From contig JAPVLO010000179.1 in the NCBI GenBank assembly GCA_027257055.1, forward strand, positions 1,922,001 to 1,986,000: DNA of 64,000 nucleotides, in the 5' to 3' direction. Position numbers and translations under genes: made by a program. Source of the DNA: Cephalopachus bancanus. Lineage: Eukaryota; Chordata; Mammalia; Primates; Tarsiidae. The notes beneath the pieces were generated by a model that was not told where the DNA came from, ran no database searches, and saw nothing but the letters and a program-made list of their open reading frames with translations. Below, piece after piece: positions 1 to 10,737 of this stretch. Numbering within the stretch: the stretch's first letter is position 1; each line of letters opens with the position of its first letter.

Positions 1-1254
1 GAATACATGTCCCTCCTCTTAGTCTCTTGCTTAGCACCCTGTTTACTTCCTTCATAATGTTTAATTCAATTTGCAGATTAAAGGGACAATATTTTTTGTA
101 TTCCCAATAAGCATGGTTTTCTCCCTGCCACTGGTATACCAATATGGCCCTTAGTAGAGAGCAGAATACTGTCACCCAGGAAAGAAGATAATCTGCAGAA
201 GTTCATGTCAAAGAGAACAGGAGGTGGAAAACCAACCCCTGTCTGCCACAGTGGAACACTAGAAGAAAAAAGAAAATGAAATTAAAGCCAAGGGGTAAGA
301 CATCAAGGCAGAGATGCTCAAAAATAGTGGGGTTCATAGCCCCCTCCCAGAAAATAGTCTGCAAAGATGATGCATTCCTTAAACTCCTCGTATATCATGG
401 TACTAATTTAACCAAGCCAAGCACAATAACTCAATAGCTGCATCAGAAAGTAGCTAGATTTTGTTGACTGAATGAATGATTATGAAAGGTATGATGGGAT
501 GTGACTACCTCATATTTTGATGGGAAGTGGGATCTCCCTCTTATTATAATATAGCTACGATGTGAAGTTTTACGTCCCTCAAAAGATGACTTCTTCAAGG
601 CAGAGACAGTCTTTTTCTTCTTTGCATCCCTTTCAGGGCCTCCTACTGAGGCACTCCATGGTTATGTGTTAATTGATGAAATAATGAGATGAAGATTAAA
701 ATGACAGATTTAGGAAGAAGTAAAAGATTATGAATCCCAAGGTTGTCTGTATTTTTCTTCAGAGTAAGCCTTATAACTCAGCAGAAACAGAGATACCAGC
801 AGACAGTAAAGGCAGATACTGTCTGCTCATATCTATGTTTCAGTGCTGCTTTTGCATGGAAGAATAACCATGAAGGTAATAAAATTTCCAGAGTATACCT
901 AAGATAAGAAAATAAGTATTTAACCTTAAGAAATAGGGCTTTGTGCTTAGATCATGACTTGTGTCATATGCATTCTTACCAAGGAATCCAAATTGATGTC
1001 TTATAATCTTGATAAATTTCTAGGTTTTATTCTGTTTCCTGCCAATAGACTTACCTGGATTTTTAAAAAGCTGTTTGCTTGATAGAAACTTAGATCTTTT
1101 ATTCCTGCCTAATATTCTCATTTTTGTCAAATTGTATAGACATTCAATCAGCAACCAGAATCAACTCTAGCGCTCTCTTGTTCTAGCTGTCTTCTGTATG
1201 TTCAAATAGCTTGATTAGGCCACATGGCTCACAGATGCTTCTTCTGGAAATTTT
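1..1254. other. Unclassified intergenic DNA
   Basis: AT-rich sequence with no long open reading frame, no recognisable repeat family and no RNA gene that I can identify. It probably contains old decayed repeats. Confidence 0.5.
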
Positions 1255-1445
1255 CAGTTCCAGTTCCACTCTCTGCAGGCAATGTGACCTCGGGACACAC
1301 ATGAACCTCTCTGATCCAGCTTCCATTTAGGTTAAAGGGACTAACAATACCCATACTTGCTGACTTATGAAAGAATCAGGAGGATGAAATGAGATGTACA
1401 TGAAACACTTTCTGTGCTGTCAAATGCTATACAGATGAAAATTTT
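1255..1445 (+). repeat. MIR SINE fragment
   Basis: The order of blocks matches the MIR core in the sense direction: a loss-of-consonance 'AATGTGACCTCGGGACA' block, then 'AACCTCTCTGATCC', then a diverged purine-rich stretch with GATGAAATGAGATG. MIR is an ancient mammalian tRNA-derived SINE mobilised by L2. The copy is heavily diverged, as expected, and its ends are approximate. Confidence 0.6.
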
Positions 1446-2399
1446 GATATCTTATAAATAGTATTGTAAGCCTGTAGTGCATTCCCTTTTTAAAGGAAAA
1501 GACACTAACAGCAGAAAAGTCAAACAGTTTGTCAGGACTTTGGGTTAAAGAGGGCAAACTGAATCTCTACTTTTACCTCTGTCTCCTCCTGAAAGCCCAA
1601 AATAATGACAATAAATGGATAAGGAGGAAAAATGGAATTAAGCCATAAAGACAAAGAATGGGAGAGGAGGCAATAGCAACCAACTTTTGAAAGTAGAGAA
1701 GCGGGGCAGCAGGAAGAGTGGCAACTGATGCAGCAGAACCAGGAAAATTAATCCTTAGCCAGCATTTGAGAGACCTGAGAAGCACCCTGATCTGCCAGAG
1801 GTCTCAGGAATTGGGGGTCAAAATTGGTTGCAACCAGGAGGATTTGTTAAAAGTTTAAAATGTAGTGAACTGCTCCTCCCCGACAACCCGCCACGTCATT
1901 CTCTCTCCACTTAGCCGAGGCAAGCTGAGGTCTCTCATCCACTCTGGCTGAAGATGAGGGGTTAATTCTCTGGCAGAGTTATTACAGAAGGTGCCCTCAC
2001 TTGTGGGGACTCAGGCACAACTGAGATTGGGCATGCCATGTTGAAAATGAGCTCACTTGACAATGCAAATAATGAATGTCGAAACACCTCAACCCCTCTT
2101 TTCCACTCAAGCTCACAGAGCGTTGACAACCAGGCTTTTACTATCCAGACAGAAGATGGGAAGACTGGTCTCTGAGGAATCTGACCAGCACAAGAGATAA
2201 AAACCTTGATTCTTAACATTGGTAGGTTCCTCAATAAAACTGTTCAGTAGCTAACTAGCGTTGACAAGCCTTACCCACATGTTCAGTACTTCCCATCCAT
2301 TTCATGTGAAATAATGCCCACTTTTAAATATAAGTGGGAAACCTGAGACCTCCAGAAAATGAAGGAAAATCTCCAATAGAAAACAAATAAATAATAAAC
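1446..2399. other. Unclassified, possibly 5' part of the following HAL1/L1 element
   Basis: No gene is supported. The stretch from about 1860 to 2240 (CCGACAACCCGCCACG, then a segment on 'GATGAGGGGTTAATTCTCTGGCAG') has the feel of an old L1/HAL1 5' region leading into the ORF1-like sequence that follows. I could not confirm this. Short open frames on the minus strand here (60-90 codons) have no recognisable domain. Confidence 0.35.
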
Positions 2400-2668
2400 A
2401 GAAAAACATCAGAGATTGGACTGAGACCTGAAAACTAAAAAATCTATCATAACATTCTCAGAGCATTGAGATAGAGCATAAGAATAGGATACAATAGAAA
2501 AATGAATATTCAGGGAACAAAAATGAATTCTTGAAAATTAAAATATAATAGCACAATTAAAGATTCAATAGAAAGGACAGAAAATAAAATGGATAGATTC
2601 TCCCCAAAAGGAGAATGAAAAGATAAGGAAATGAAAAATAGGAAAGAAAAGATGAGAAGCTTAGAAGA

Positions 2669-3218
2669 TGGCTGGGTACAGTGGGTCACACCTATAATCC
2701 CAGTACTCTGGAGGCGGAGGTGGGAGGATCACTTGAAGCCAAGAGTTTGAGACCAACCAGGGCAATACAGCGAGACTCTACCCTACAAAAAAAATTTATT
2801 TTTTTGAGTTGGAGTCTCACTCCATTGCCCAAATTGGAGTGCAGTAGCACACTCACAGCCACCCCAGCGTTTATCTGCTGGATTCTGGCAATTCTTCCCC
2901 CTCAGCCTTCCAAGTAGCTGGAACTACAGGTGCGCACTATCATGCCCGGCTAATTTTTTGATTTATTGTAGAGATGAGATCTCACCAAGTTGCCCGGGAT
3001 GGTCTCGAGCCTTTGGGCTCGGGCAATCCTCTCCTGAGAACCTTGGGGGAAAAATTTTTCTAATTAGCCAGGTGTGGTGGCATGCCTATTGTCCTAGCTA
3101 CTTGGAAGGCTGAGGAAGGAAGATCCCTTGTGCCCAGGAATTCGAGGCTGCAGTAAGCTATTACTGGGCCACTACACTTCAGCCTGGGTAACAGAGCAAG
3201 ACCCTCTCTAAAAAAAAA
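2669..3218 (+). mobile_element. Alu (old, sense), split by an inner Alu
   Basis: The left monomer runs 2669-2795 (GGCTGGGTACAGTGGGTCAC, B-box-like GAGTTTGAGACC). The right monomer resumes at about 3055 (AATTAGCCAGGTGTGGTGGC) and ends in a poly-A tract near 3218. The break lies exactly in the A-rich linker between the monomers, where a second, antisense Alu sits. The copy resembles AluJ by its divergence and by the anthropoid-like right monomer. Confidence 0.8.
2798..3045 (-). mobile_element. Inner Alu, antisense, 5'-truncated
   Basis: Starts with an oligo-T run and then GAGTTGGAGTCTCACTCC, and carries the lineage-type linker in antisense (TGATTTATTGTAGAGATGAG). It lacks the first part of its left monomer. 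A-rich/T-rich words (AAAAATTT) flank both ends and look like a short target-site duplication made in the linker of the outer Alu. Confidence 0.8.
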
Positions 3219-4589
3219 ATAATAAGATTAGGCCAGGAATATTTATCATTCCAGAAGATGAACTTTCAATGGGAAAGAAAAAACAGTGAGGGAAGATATA
3301 GTTACAGAAATAAACCAATTAAATAGCTCAGAAACAAAGGACATGGGTCTCCAGAATGAAAGGGTCCTGTGAGTGCCCAGCATAATAGATGAAATTAGAC
3401 CCAGACCAAAGCACATCATTGTGAAATCTCAGAAAAATGGGACAAAGGAAAGATACTACAAGCTTCCAGAGAGGGAAAAACATGGTTCCATTATGAATTG
3501 TGAAGAAAAATCTTCACACTTCTCAACAGAACTCAGGAGCCAAAAGCAATAGGGCAAAGCCTTCACAATTCTAAAAGAAAATAATTTCCTCTCTGGGATT
3601 GTATTCTCAGCCATAGCACCACAAAGTGTAAGGTTGGCATAAAAACATGTTCAAATATACAAAGTTTCAGAAAAAGTGACCCCTTCTAAAGAAACTACTG
3701 ACTGATATTCTCCACCCGAATTAGAGAATTAATGAAGACAAAAATACACAGAATTTGAGATACAAGGAATTCAGCACAATAGAGACCAAAAGAATTCTCA
3801 GGATATATTGTAGGGAAATCCCAGGATGATAGCTGTGCAGAAGAGTCAGAGAAGACTGGATTGGATTAGAGGATCCTTGAGAGATGTCTTTAAAATGATG
3901 AAATTGATAGAATACTCAGTATACATAAACATACTGACCGATGTAGGTATTTGTGGGTAGAGTTTGGGATTAATTGGTGATAGAAACTAGATTATTTGAA
4001 AATACAGCAAAAAAACTAGTCTATTAACAGTAAAAAAATTTAGAAAGGAAAGGATATGTTATCATAGTATATATGTCTCTATACAGCGTTTGGTTGGTCA
4101 TAATAATGTTAATAATAAATATTTGGTCAAAAATATGATAGAACTATGAAAGGACAAGAGGACAGAAGTGAGGTGTTTTTGTCACATGGAGATGGGAGGG
4201 GTGGTGGTGATATGGACTGGTAGAAAAAAGAGAGTTGAATCCTCATCTTCAAAAGTTAGAATCAATGGCAAAGTCTTAGATTAACAATATAAACATAATA
4301 GTTAGAGATGTTAAGGTCAGTACTAAAAGAAATGACCGACAGAGGTGAAAGTGATTGCCTCTAAGAATGGGAAGTGTATATGTATGTATGTTTAGGTTCT
4401 GGGTAGTCCAATAATTATAAGAGATTTTGTGCACATGTAAGTTTTAATACAACTATAAATTAAATTTCTTAAAAGGTCCACTAACTTGCCAAACTATGTT
4501 TTTGACACAAGGGACAAAATTAAGGTTTCTCATCTCTAATTTTTTCTTTGTTCATTAGATTAATAACTTGCCCCATTTCTATGCACTCA

Positions 4590-5140
4590 TGTTACTGAAT
4601 CTACAGACAATGGCCAAAATATATATATAAAAATAGAACTTTGACAGATATTTGCAGCAACCAGTTCAGGAAGCCAAACCATTATCTGCAGTAACCAGCC
4701 CACGAAGCCAGCCCACTACAAGTGAGACATATAGAAAGTCAGACTACTCTCTATAGCAACCAGTTCAGGAAATCAAGCAATAACCTCTGTATAACTCAGC
4801 CCCAAAAGGCCAGAAATTGATTAATAATTGACAGTTTTCCTAATTTTTGTCCCTGCTTCCCATTTAGGACCAATCAGAGAAAGCCAAATATACCCACCCC
4901 CAACCAAACACATAGGATTCCTGGCTCCGAGTTAGCCAACTCCAACTTCCCCAAGCCAATCAAGGCACACCTGAAGCCTACTTTCTGTCCACTGTAAAGC
5001 TTTCCCACACCTCTGCCTGCCTTTGAGTCTCTGCCAAACACAAGTGATGATGGCTAACTCCCTTGCTATAGCAAACTGTGAATAAATATCCTTTGCTCAT
5101 TCTCATTGGGTTGGTCTTCATTTATTTCCACATATTATTT
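4590..5140 (+). mobile_element. Solo LTR, ERV1-like
   Basis: The sequence has LTR architecture: a diverged 'CAACCAGTTCAGGAAGCCA' word repeated three times in the U3-like part, GGACCAATCAGAGAAAGCC, a TATA-poor promoter-like zone, and near the 3' end a polyadenylation signal (AATAAA, near 5082) followed by CTTTGCTCATTCTCATTGGG. No retroviral internal region flanks it, so it is a solo LTR. The exact subfamily is not certain. Confidence 0.5.
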
Positions 5141-5284
5141 TGAGGCATTGAAAATTTTAAAAGACTGACAAATCATTTTATTTGTCAAGAATTAATGCCC
5201 ACTAAACCAACAATCCAAGTTCAACAATATTTAATAATTTCTTTAAAAACTCTTTATGTTTATTCACTCACATGTGTTAAAAGA

Positions 5285-5695
5285 AAAACTGTAGACAAAT
5301 TAAATTGAACAGAGTTTAATTGAGCAAGGAATGATTTATGAATCAAGCAGCCCCCAGAATCAGAAGAGGTTTAGAGAGACCTCTATGCTGCTGTGTGGTT
5401 GAAAAGGATTTATACCAAAAAAAAAAAAAAAAAAAGGTAAAGTGATGCACAGATAATGGAAGGAAGGCACAGAAACAACTGGATTGGTTACAGCTCTGTG
5501 TTTGCCTTATTTGAACATGATTTGAACAGTTGGATGCCTTTGATTAGCCAAAACTTGATGACTGGTGTAAGAGCAGGTAACAGCCTGTTTATACATCTAG
5601 TTAGGTTACATTAATCTGTGTTGGAGAAGCTTTTAGGCCAAACTCAAAATATATAAGGAGACAGCCTTAGGCTAAACTGTTATAGTCTATTTTAT
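5285..5695. repeat. Probable interspersed repeat, family not identified
   Basis: A self-contained block (GAACAGAGTTTAATTGAGCA, then ATTGGTTACAGCTCTGTGTTTGCC, then AGGCCAAACTCAAAATATA) that I recognise as a common primate interspersed sequence type but cannot assign to a family with confidence. It contains a 20-base poly-A run near 5418. It may belong to an LTR or DNA transposon family. Confidence 0.35.
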
Positions 5696-7182
5696 TGTGC
5701 AAAGTGCTGCACTGGGTATTATGGAAAGTACAAAGATAAATTAGACAATTTAAGCATTTTACTTAATTGGATTTAATAATATTAGTTCTTAAATTCAGAT
5801 AATTTAAATTTACTTAACTATCTTGACACGTCTAAAATTTGCTTTTACTACCTTGAAATCATATGTTCACTACTACAAATGAAAATGTTAAGTGTATTTC
5901 ATTTACTCACATCTTTCCCTTTGTGCTTAAGAATTGAATTGCAGATGTCCTATGAAGGGGCACATATATGATTATGGAAAATAACAGTAGTTTTTATAGT
6001 GACATAAATCTGCGGAAGCAAAAGAAATTGAAGTTGGAAAAGCAGATGTATTCAATAAAAAATGACTGTGTGCACGTCGCAAACTAGTCTTTAGCAACAT
6101 TCAAATAATGCAATCAGTAGGAATTTGACTGGCCTGTGGAGTTGTCAAAGACTTGTGGGATGTTCAGATAATAGCTGGAAATTTGTTGTGGACACGAGGA
6201 TATTAAGCCTGTCTCCTGCTGCATTCAATATGGTAGTAAAAACTATTATTAGATAACTGATTTTATAGCAACTATTAAAATTATTTGGCCAAAGTATAAA
6301 TTAAAGTTTATGATGGATGCAAATGTACATCTTAAAATGTATAATACTAATTTGGGTTCTTTTCCCATTTAAAAATAACCACTCAGACGAAAGAACAGTG
6401 ATTACCAAAATAAAAGCAAATTAATAAGGCTGCCAGGGAGACTTCTCAAAAGTGTGAAACATTAAATGTGCCTTTACTTTTCAAACACAGAATCCCACAA
6501 TTAGCAGAGGTCTTGTCTCTAGCTGAGTGCACATAACTCCCATTAGCAGTAATGGGGGTGACTCGCATGTAATCCTGAGAAACAATTAAGGGACAAAGAT
6601 GATGTCTCTGATTCCCTGGAGCCTTGTGTGTCACATGTTGATGCCCCCCACACCTGGTGAGGTAGAATTGTAACTGATTAACCAACTGATGTCGGTTAAT
6701 CTTTCTAGACTTTGTTTCTCCCTGAATCATTTCTTCCCTCAAAAATCCCTGAAATAAAACTTGTCAACTTATAAAAGACAAATTTCTTCTGTAAATGACA
6801 TGTCTCATTTTAGGGACGTGACAAGCTTTTAGGGACTGATTCCATTTTATCTCCATAGTCTTTCCTCTACATCAGAATGATTTTGAAACTTGGTAAACCT
6901 TTTATCATCGAAGCTTTTTAGAAATGACAGATTCCCAGACCCTTCCCTCTATTTACAGGGTCTCTGAGTCTAAAGAAATACAATGATAAAAGGTGATTGG
7001 GAGCTTGGATACTGGGCAAGTTTTGAGAAGCAGTAGCACTACCCTGTAATATTCAACACAGTATTCAGTAAAAAAGTAAGCATATTTTATATATATAATC
7101 ATAAAATTTAGGGAGGATTTAATATATACCTTTTTATTCATGTGCTATACATTATATGCATATTATTTATATATGTACATAA

Positions 7183-7183
<1 letters not shown>
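5696..7183. other. Unclassified intergenic DNA
   Basis: AT-rich, no convincing gene. The minus-strand frame 6446-6742 (98 codons) has no recognisable domain and no conservation evidence available here. Confidence 0.45.

Positions 7184-7218
<35 letters not shown>
7184..7218. repeat. (TG)n microsatellite
   Basis: Uninterrupted TG dinucleotide repeat, 35 bases, preceded by an AT-rich run with ATATAT words. Expected to be length-polymorphic. Confidence 0.97.
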
Positions 7219-7220
<2 letters not shown>

Positions 7221-7237
7221 TTCCTGAGGATTCTCGG

Positions 7238-7356
7238 GAACAACTTGACTCTACCTTCAACTCAAAGTAAATATTCATAAAATACACACGTGAATATTCC
7301 AGAACATTAAACTTCGATAGGAAATATGAATGAATGAGTCCAATGTGAGATATGTT
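7238..7356 (+). repeat. Diverged direct repeat, copy 1
   Basis: Shares a long, mostly colinear match with 8732-8862: AACAACTTG, CTCTACCTTC, then CAAAGTAAATATTCATAAAA, CACAC, ATTCCAGA and finally CCAATGTGAGATA. Copy 2 has an extra stretch of about 17 bases near its 3' end. Direct orientation, about 1.5 kb apart. Confidence 0.75.
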
Positions 7357-8731
7357 GTGTGCACGCGCACACAAAATTTGGAACGTGAAAATTTTTTAGG
7401 TGCATAAAATGAGTTTGACTCATTCTAGAAGTCATATAATCAAGGTTTTTAAAAAAAGCAATCATCGTAATCCCCTGGGGGGATTTGTAAAAGGATAGAT
7501 TACCGAAATCTCCCTAACTACTGAATCTACATTTCAGAGATGGGGCCTGAAACTCTGTATGGTTTAATATTTTGAAAACATCCTATGACTCATGCGGGAA
7601 TTATAATTTTTCATCCTAAGTATCCTTGCTTTTTCAGTGCTTTGTCAGATGATCTGGCTTCCTGCCATTCATCATCTAGTCACTGTCCTTTGAGCAAAAC
7701 TGTTTGCTGGTTCTCACTGAAAGCACAATGGTGGGTGTGCAAAGGGGTATTGTCGTACCCCTGGTTCTGGGCTCTGTTGGTCTGCCAGGGAGCCAGGATT
7801 CACATTTTTGGCTCATATTGATCTAGCAATTAACCAAAAAAAAAGTTTTGTTTTTTTTTTAAGTACTCTTAAGTCATAGTTTCCCCATCTTGAGCTTGTG
7901 AGGTTGAATGTTAGCCTAGTATGGAGGCCACTCAGGGTGATCTTATTAGATTTAGTTTAAGATTGGTTGTCAGGTTAATTTTGGGTTCAGTTTTCAATAC
8001 ATTAATTTCTGTCTCTCCCAGCTGGTGTCATGCTTGGATTTGATAAACAAGCCACTTCTGGTCTTACTGAAGTTATTAAGAAACACACTAAATGAAAGAG
8101 AGCTGTGGGCAGATCTCTAAAGACCTCTTTTAGGATGAACATTGGTTGTCACCCCCTTCAATCGAGTTTTTACCTGGTCACATACTTGCTACATGTCCAT
8201 GTGTCTAAACATTCAGCCCAGGATTTCCCATTTTGTTAAAGGAAGTGCCATAAGAAAAATTAGAAAAGCTTCTTATGCCAAATCTCTGTATCCATATATT
8301 TTACTTTATGTGCTCAGAATATTTTATATAAAAAACTTAGTGCCAGTTGTATCAAAGTGAAAAAAAGTGAAAAAGTGAAAAAAAAATTGTTGCTGATAGA
8401 TGCATTCCCCCTTTTACAAGCTGTCCTTTTTAAAAATTTTCTCTTCATAGAAACATCTTTACCAACGTGAAATTTCTTATGATTCTTTTTTGTAAACGTC
8501 CACCAATATACACTATCTCCTCTTGTGACAAGTTTCTAGCTGGTCCAAAGACCACAGTGTCTGACAGTAATTCGTCAAGGTACCACATTTCAATTGCTTT
8601 GGCACATTTCAATTAGGAGACTTGTGAGAAAGAAAGAAATAGAGTAGGAGTCAGGTGATGATAAAATAAAAACAACATGAAGGCTGGGATAAAGAACATC
8701 TTTGGACAATGGAAAAAGAAAAAAACTTACT
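7357..8731. other. Unclassified DNA between the two direct repeats
   Basis: No gene supported. Contains a short A-rich GTGAAAAA array near 8356-8385. The open frames 7585-7821 and 8142-8360 have no recognisable domain. Confidence 0.45.
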
Positions 8732-8862
8732 AGAACAACTTGGCTCTACCTTCGATTCAAAGTAAATATTCATAAAATTCACACATGGGCATTCCAGACA
8801 ATTGGATTTAGGTAGAAAATTTCCAAAGTCCCTAAGATTATGAATGGACCCAATGTGAGATA
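8732..8862 (+). repeat. Diverged direct repeat, copy 2
   Basis: Partner of 7238-7356 (see that entry). It differs by scattered substitutions and an extra segment (TTCCAAAGTCCCTAAG) not found in copy 1. Confidence 0.75.
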
Positions 8863-9194
8863 CTTTTCCAGAGCTATAGTCTATTAGTGGAGATGTAATT
8901 TATACTAGTCTTTCTGCTGGCAAAAAGAAACAAATCTGGCATAAGCACAAAGGGGATTAATAGCTTATATAACTTACAGTTCAGAGGCTGACCTCACTTG
9001 AGTCTGACTGAATCTTACAATGATGTCATTAGATCTCTGTTTCTCTCTGTCTTTCTGATTTACTTTCTCCCTCTGCTGGTCCCATTCTCAGACAGGTACT
9101 CTCTTCATGACAAGGTGTCTGCAGGTTCACACACTCACAGCCCAAGTCCAGAACAAAAGAGACAATATTTCCAATCTCCTTAATTCTGTCCTGG
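8863..9194. other. Unclassified DNA, possibly an old DNA-transposon remnant
   Basis: The block around 8960-9180 (TTATATAACTTACAGTTCAG, CTCTGCTGGTCCCATTCTCA, CAAGTCCAGAACAAAAGAGA) resembles a common old mammalian repeat, but I cannot name the family. No gene. Confidence 0.35.
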
Positions 9195-9373
9195 TGTAGT
9201 AAGTTGAATAGTGGTCACCCAAAAATATCAAGTTCTAATCCCAGAACCAGCAAATGCTACCTTATAATGAAAAGGGATCTTGGATTACTTTAAGAATTTT
9301 GGCATGGGAGATGTATCCTGAATTTTGCAGGTGTGTCCAAAATGCAGTCACAAGTGTCTTTATAAAAGAGAGG
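9195..9373 (+). mobile_element. MLT1-type MaLR LTR, 5' part
   Basis: Starts TGTAGTAAGTTGAATAGTGG and continues through ACCTTATAATGAAAAGGGAT, CAGTCACAAGTGTCTTTATAA, which is the familiar order of an MLT1-like ERVL-MaLR LTR. It stops at the junction with the L1. The remainder is at 15831-16123. Old LTR copy with no internal viral coding region in the window. Confidence 0.75.
9364..9373 (+). repeat. L1 target-site duplication, 5' copy
   Basis: AAAAGAGAGG, matched exactly by 15818-15827 after the L1 poly-A tail. The match extends to 13 bases with one mismatch (T/C). It begins with the A-run expected of an L1 endonuclease cut. Confidence 0.8.
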
Positions 9374-10737
9374 TAGGATCGACTTCCGGCAAGATGGTGA
9401 CAGGGCAGCCCGGTCTATGAAACCCTCTGTAAAGGAGAATGCAGAGGGTCTCTGGCTCTCTCCTCAGAGGCAGCGGATCCCAACGTTGGCAGCCTGCTCT
9501 TCACATAGAGCTCAGCTGTTGCCATCGCTGGGGCATCGCAGAGGTCTGTACAACCACTGCAGCCGCAGACACAGCAGCCACCGGCGCCACCATGGCCTCC
9601 ATGGCGGCCATAGCGCATCGTGCCGCCCGTGCCTGAGGCGATCCATGACTTCAGTCCTTGAAGCCCCTGCAGGCAAGAACTGCTGGGATCGCTGCCACCT
9701 CTGCTGCCACTGTGATGTCCTGCCGGCCGTGGGTCTCCTCCGGTGTGCCCTGAGGCAGGCTCCCATCTCCAGCCTCTGCCCTACTCCTGTCCAGCTCCAC
9801 CCCCTCGGGGGCGAGCAGCTGAGATAGCACCACCTGCTGGCGATTCAAGGTAACAACACCAAAAAGGGAGAAAAACAGACACAGGCCAGATTTGAGTGGT
9901 GAACTGAGGGTGATCTGAACTGCCCTTCACAGCAGGCCAGGGGCAACTGACCCTAACAGTGAACTAATTTACCAGCTTGAAAGGATAGCTAGATATCAGA
10001 GCTGAAAGAACATTGGACTTAAACGAAAGTCTCAGAGTGTGCTCGATTGGTTCTGTTAGTTTAATGACTTAATTCTAGTCCTACTGTTTTGTTCCTTTTT
10101 TTTTCTTTTCCTCTTCCTTTTCATCTCTTTTCTCCTCTCCGTAAACCATATCTTTGTATAGAGAAACAGCACAGGTGGTTGGTTAGCCTGTATGTAGCAT
10201 CATTTTATGTTTTATTTTTTAGTATGGGAGTTGGTTAGTCTGTAGCTGTGGTCTATTATTCTTATCTGTTTCAGTTTAGGTCTCTCTCTCTCTCCATTTG
10301 TTGGTACACTCATCTGTTTCCCCCCTTACTCCTCTCTCTCTCCACCCCCTTCTTCCTGCCACTGTCTGCTCCATTCTCTTCCCTCTGCTAACCTCATTTT
10401 ATTTCAGGGAGTAAACCTACAGCCCCACTGCATGAACAGATTCCAAAGCAGTGGGAAGTTGGTTTCTGATTATCCATACACCTGTCGGCGAATACCAGGA
10501 CCTGCAAATAGATTTTGAATCACAGCTTCCCCAATAAGTAAATATCAAAACTGCAAAAAGGACCACCCAAAACCTACAGTGCAACTCTAGAATTGAACAA
10601 AGTAGAGGGCATACATAAAGAATAGGAGATTGAACAAACAGAAGTAAAAGCAATCCCTCTACCCCTGAATTACAGAATTAAAGAAGATGGTGACGTGGAG
10701 GGGAGGAAAAAGTAGGGAGGGGGAAAAAGCCACACAA
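9374..10737 (+). promoter_or_regulatory. L1 5' UTR / internal promoter region
   Basis: In L1 elements this region carries the internal RNA polymerase II promoter. CAAGATGG at 9390-9397, about 17 bases from the 5' end, matches the position and sequence of the YY1 site that sets the start site in primate L1. The first 470 bases are GC- and CpG-rich (GCCGCAGACACAGCAGCC, CACCGGCGCCACC). From 10080 to 10390 the sense strand is strongly pyrimidine-rich. The 3' part (10390-10480) aligns by eye with the antisense L1 at 59.2-59.3 kb, so both share one 5' UTR lineage. A 136-codon open frame at 9417-9827 is most likely fortuitous. Confidence 0.75.

Larger units (their letters stand above)
2400..4480 (+). 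mobile_element. Old HAL1/L1-type element, ORF1-like region, sense
   Basis: A-rich sense sequence whose decayed translation resembles L1/HAL1 ORF1. The recognisable part runs from about 3220 to 3730: it encodes remnants around 'agacccagaccaaagcacat', the exchange 'gtgaaatctcagaaaaatgg', then 'aaagcttccagagaggga' and a segment matching the ORF1 C-terminal domain (actcctcaacagaact, gccaaaagcaatagggcaaagcc, attgtattctcagcc). HAL1 ('half-L1') carries ORF1 only, and no ORF2 follows here, so HAL1 is my preferred call over a plain L1M. The reading frame is destroyed by many stops. The element is interrupted by an Alu pair at 2669-3218. Confidence 0.5.

Noticed and set aside
7184..7218. Regular repeats as a possible CRISPR-like or regulatory array (also the GA run at 40064 and the units at 61593)
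   Set aside because: These are plain microsatellites or a minisatellite in primate DNA; there are no spacers of constant length and no associated genes.
9417..9827. 136-codon plus-strand frame as a possible new gene
   Set aside because: It falls in the GC-rich L1 5' UTR, has no domain, and overlapping frames exist on the opposite strand. Kept only as a low-interest observation.
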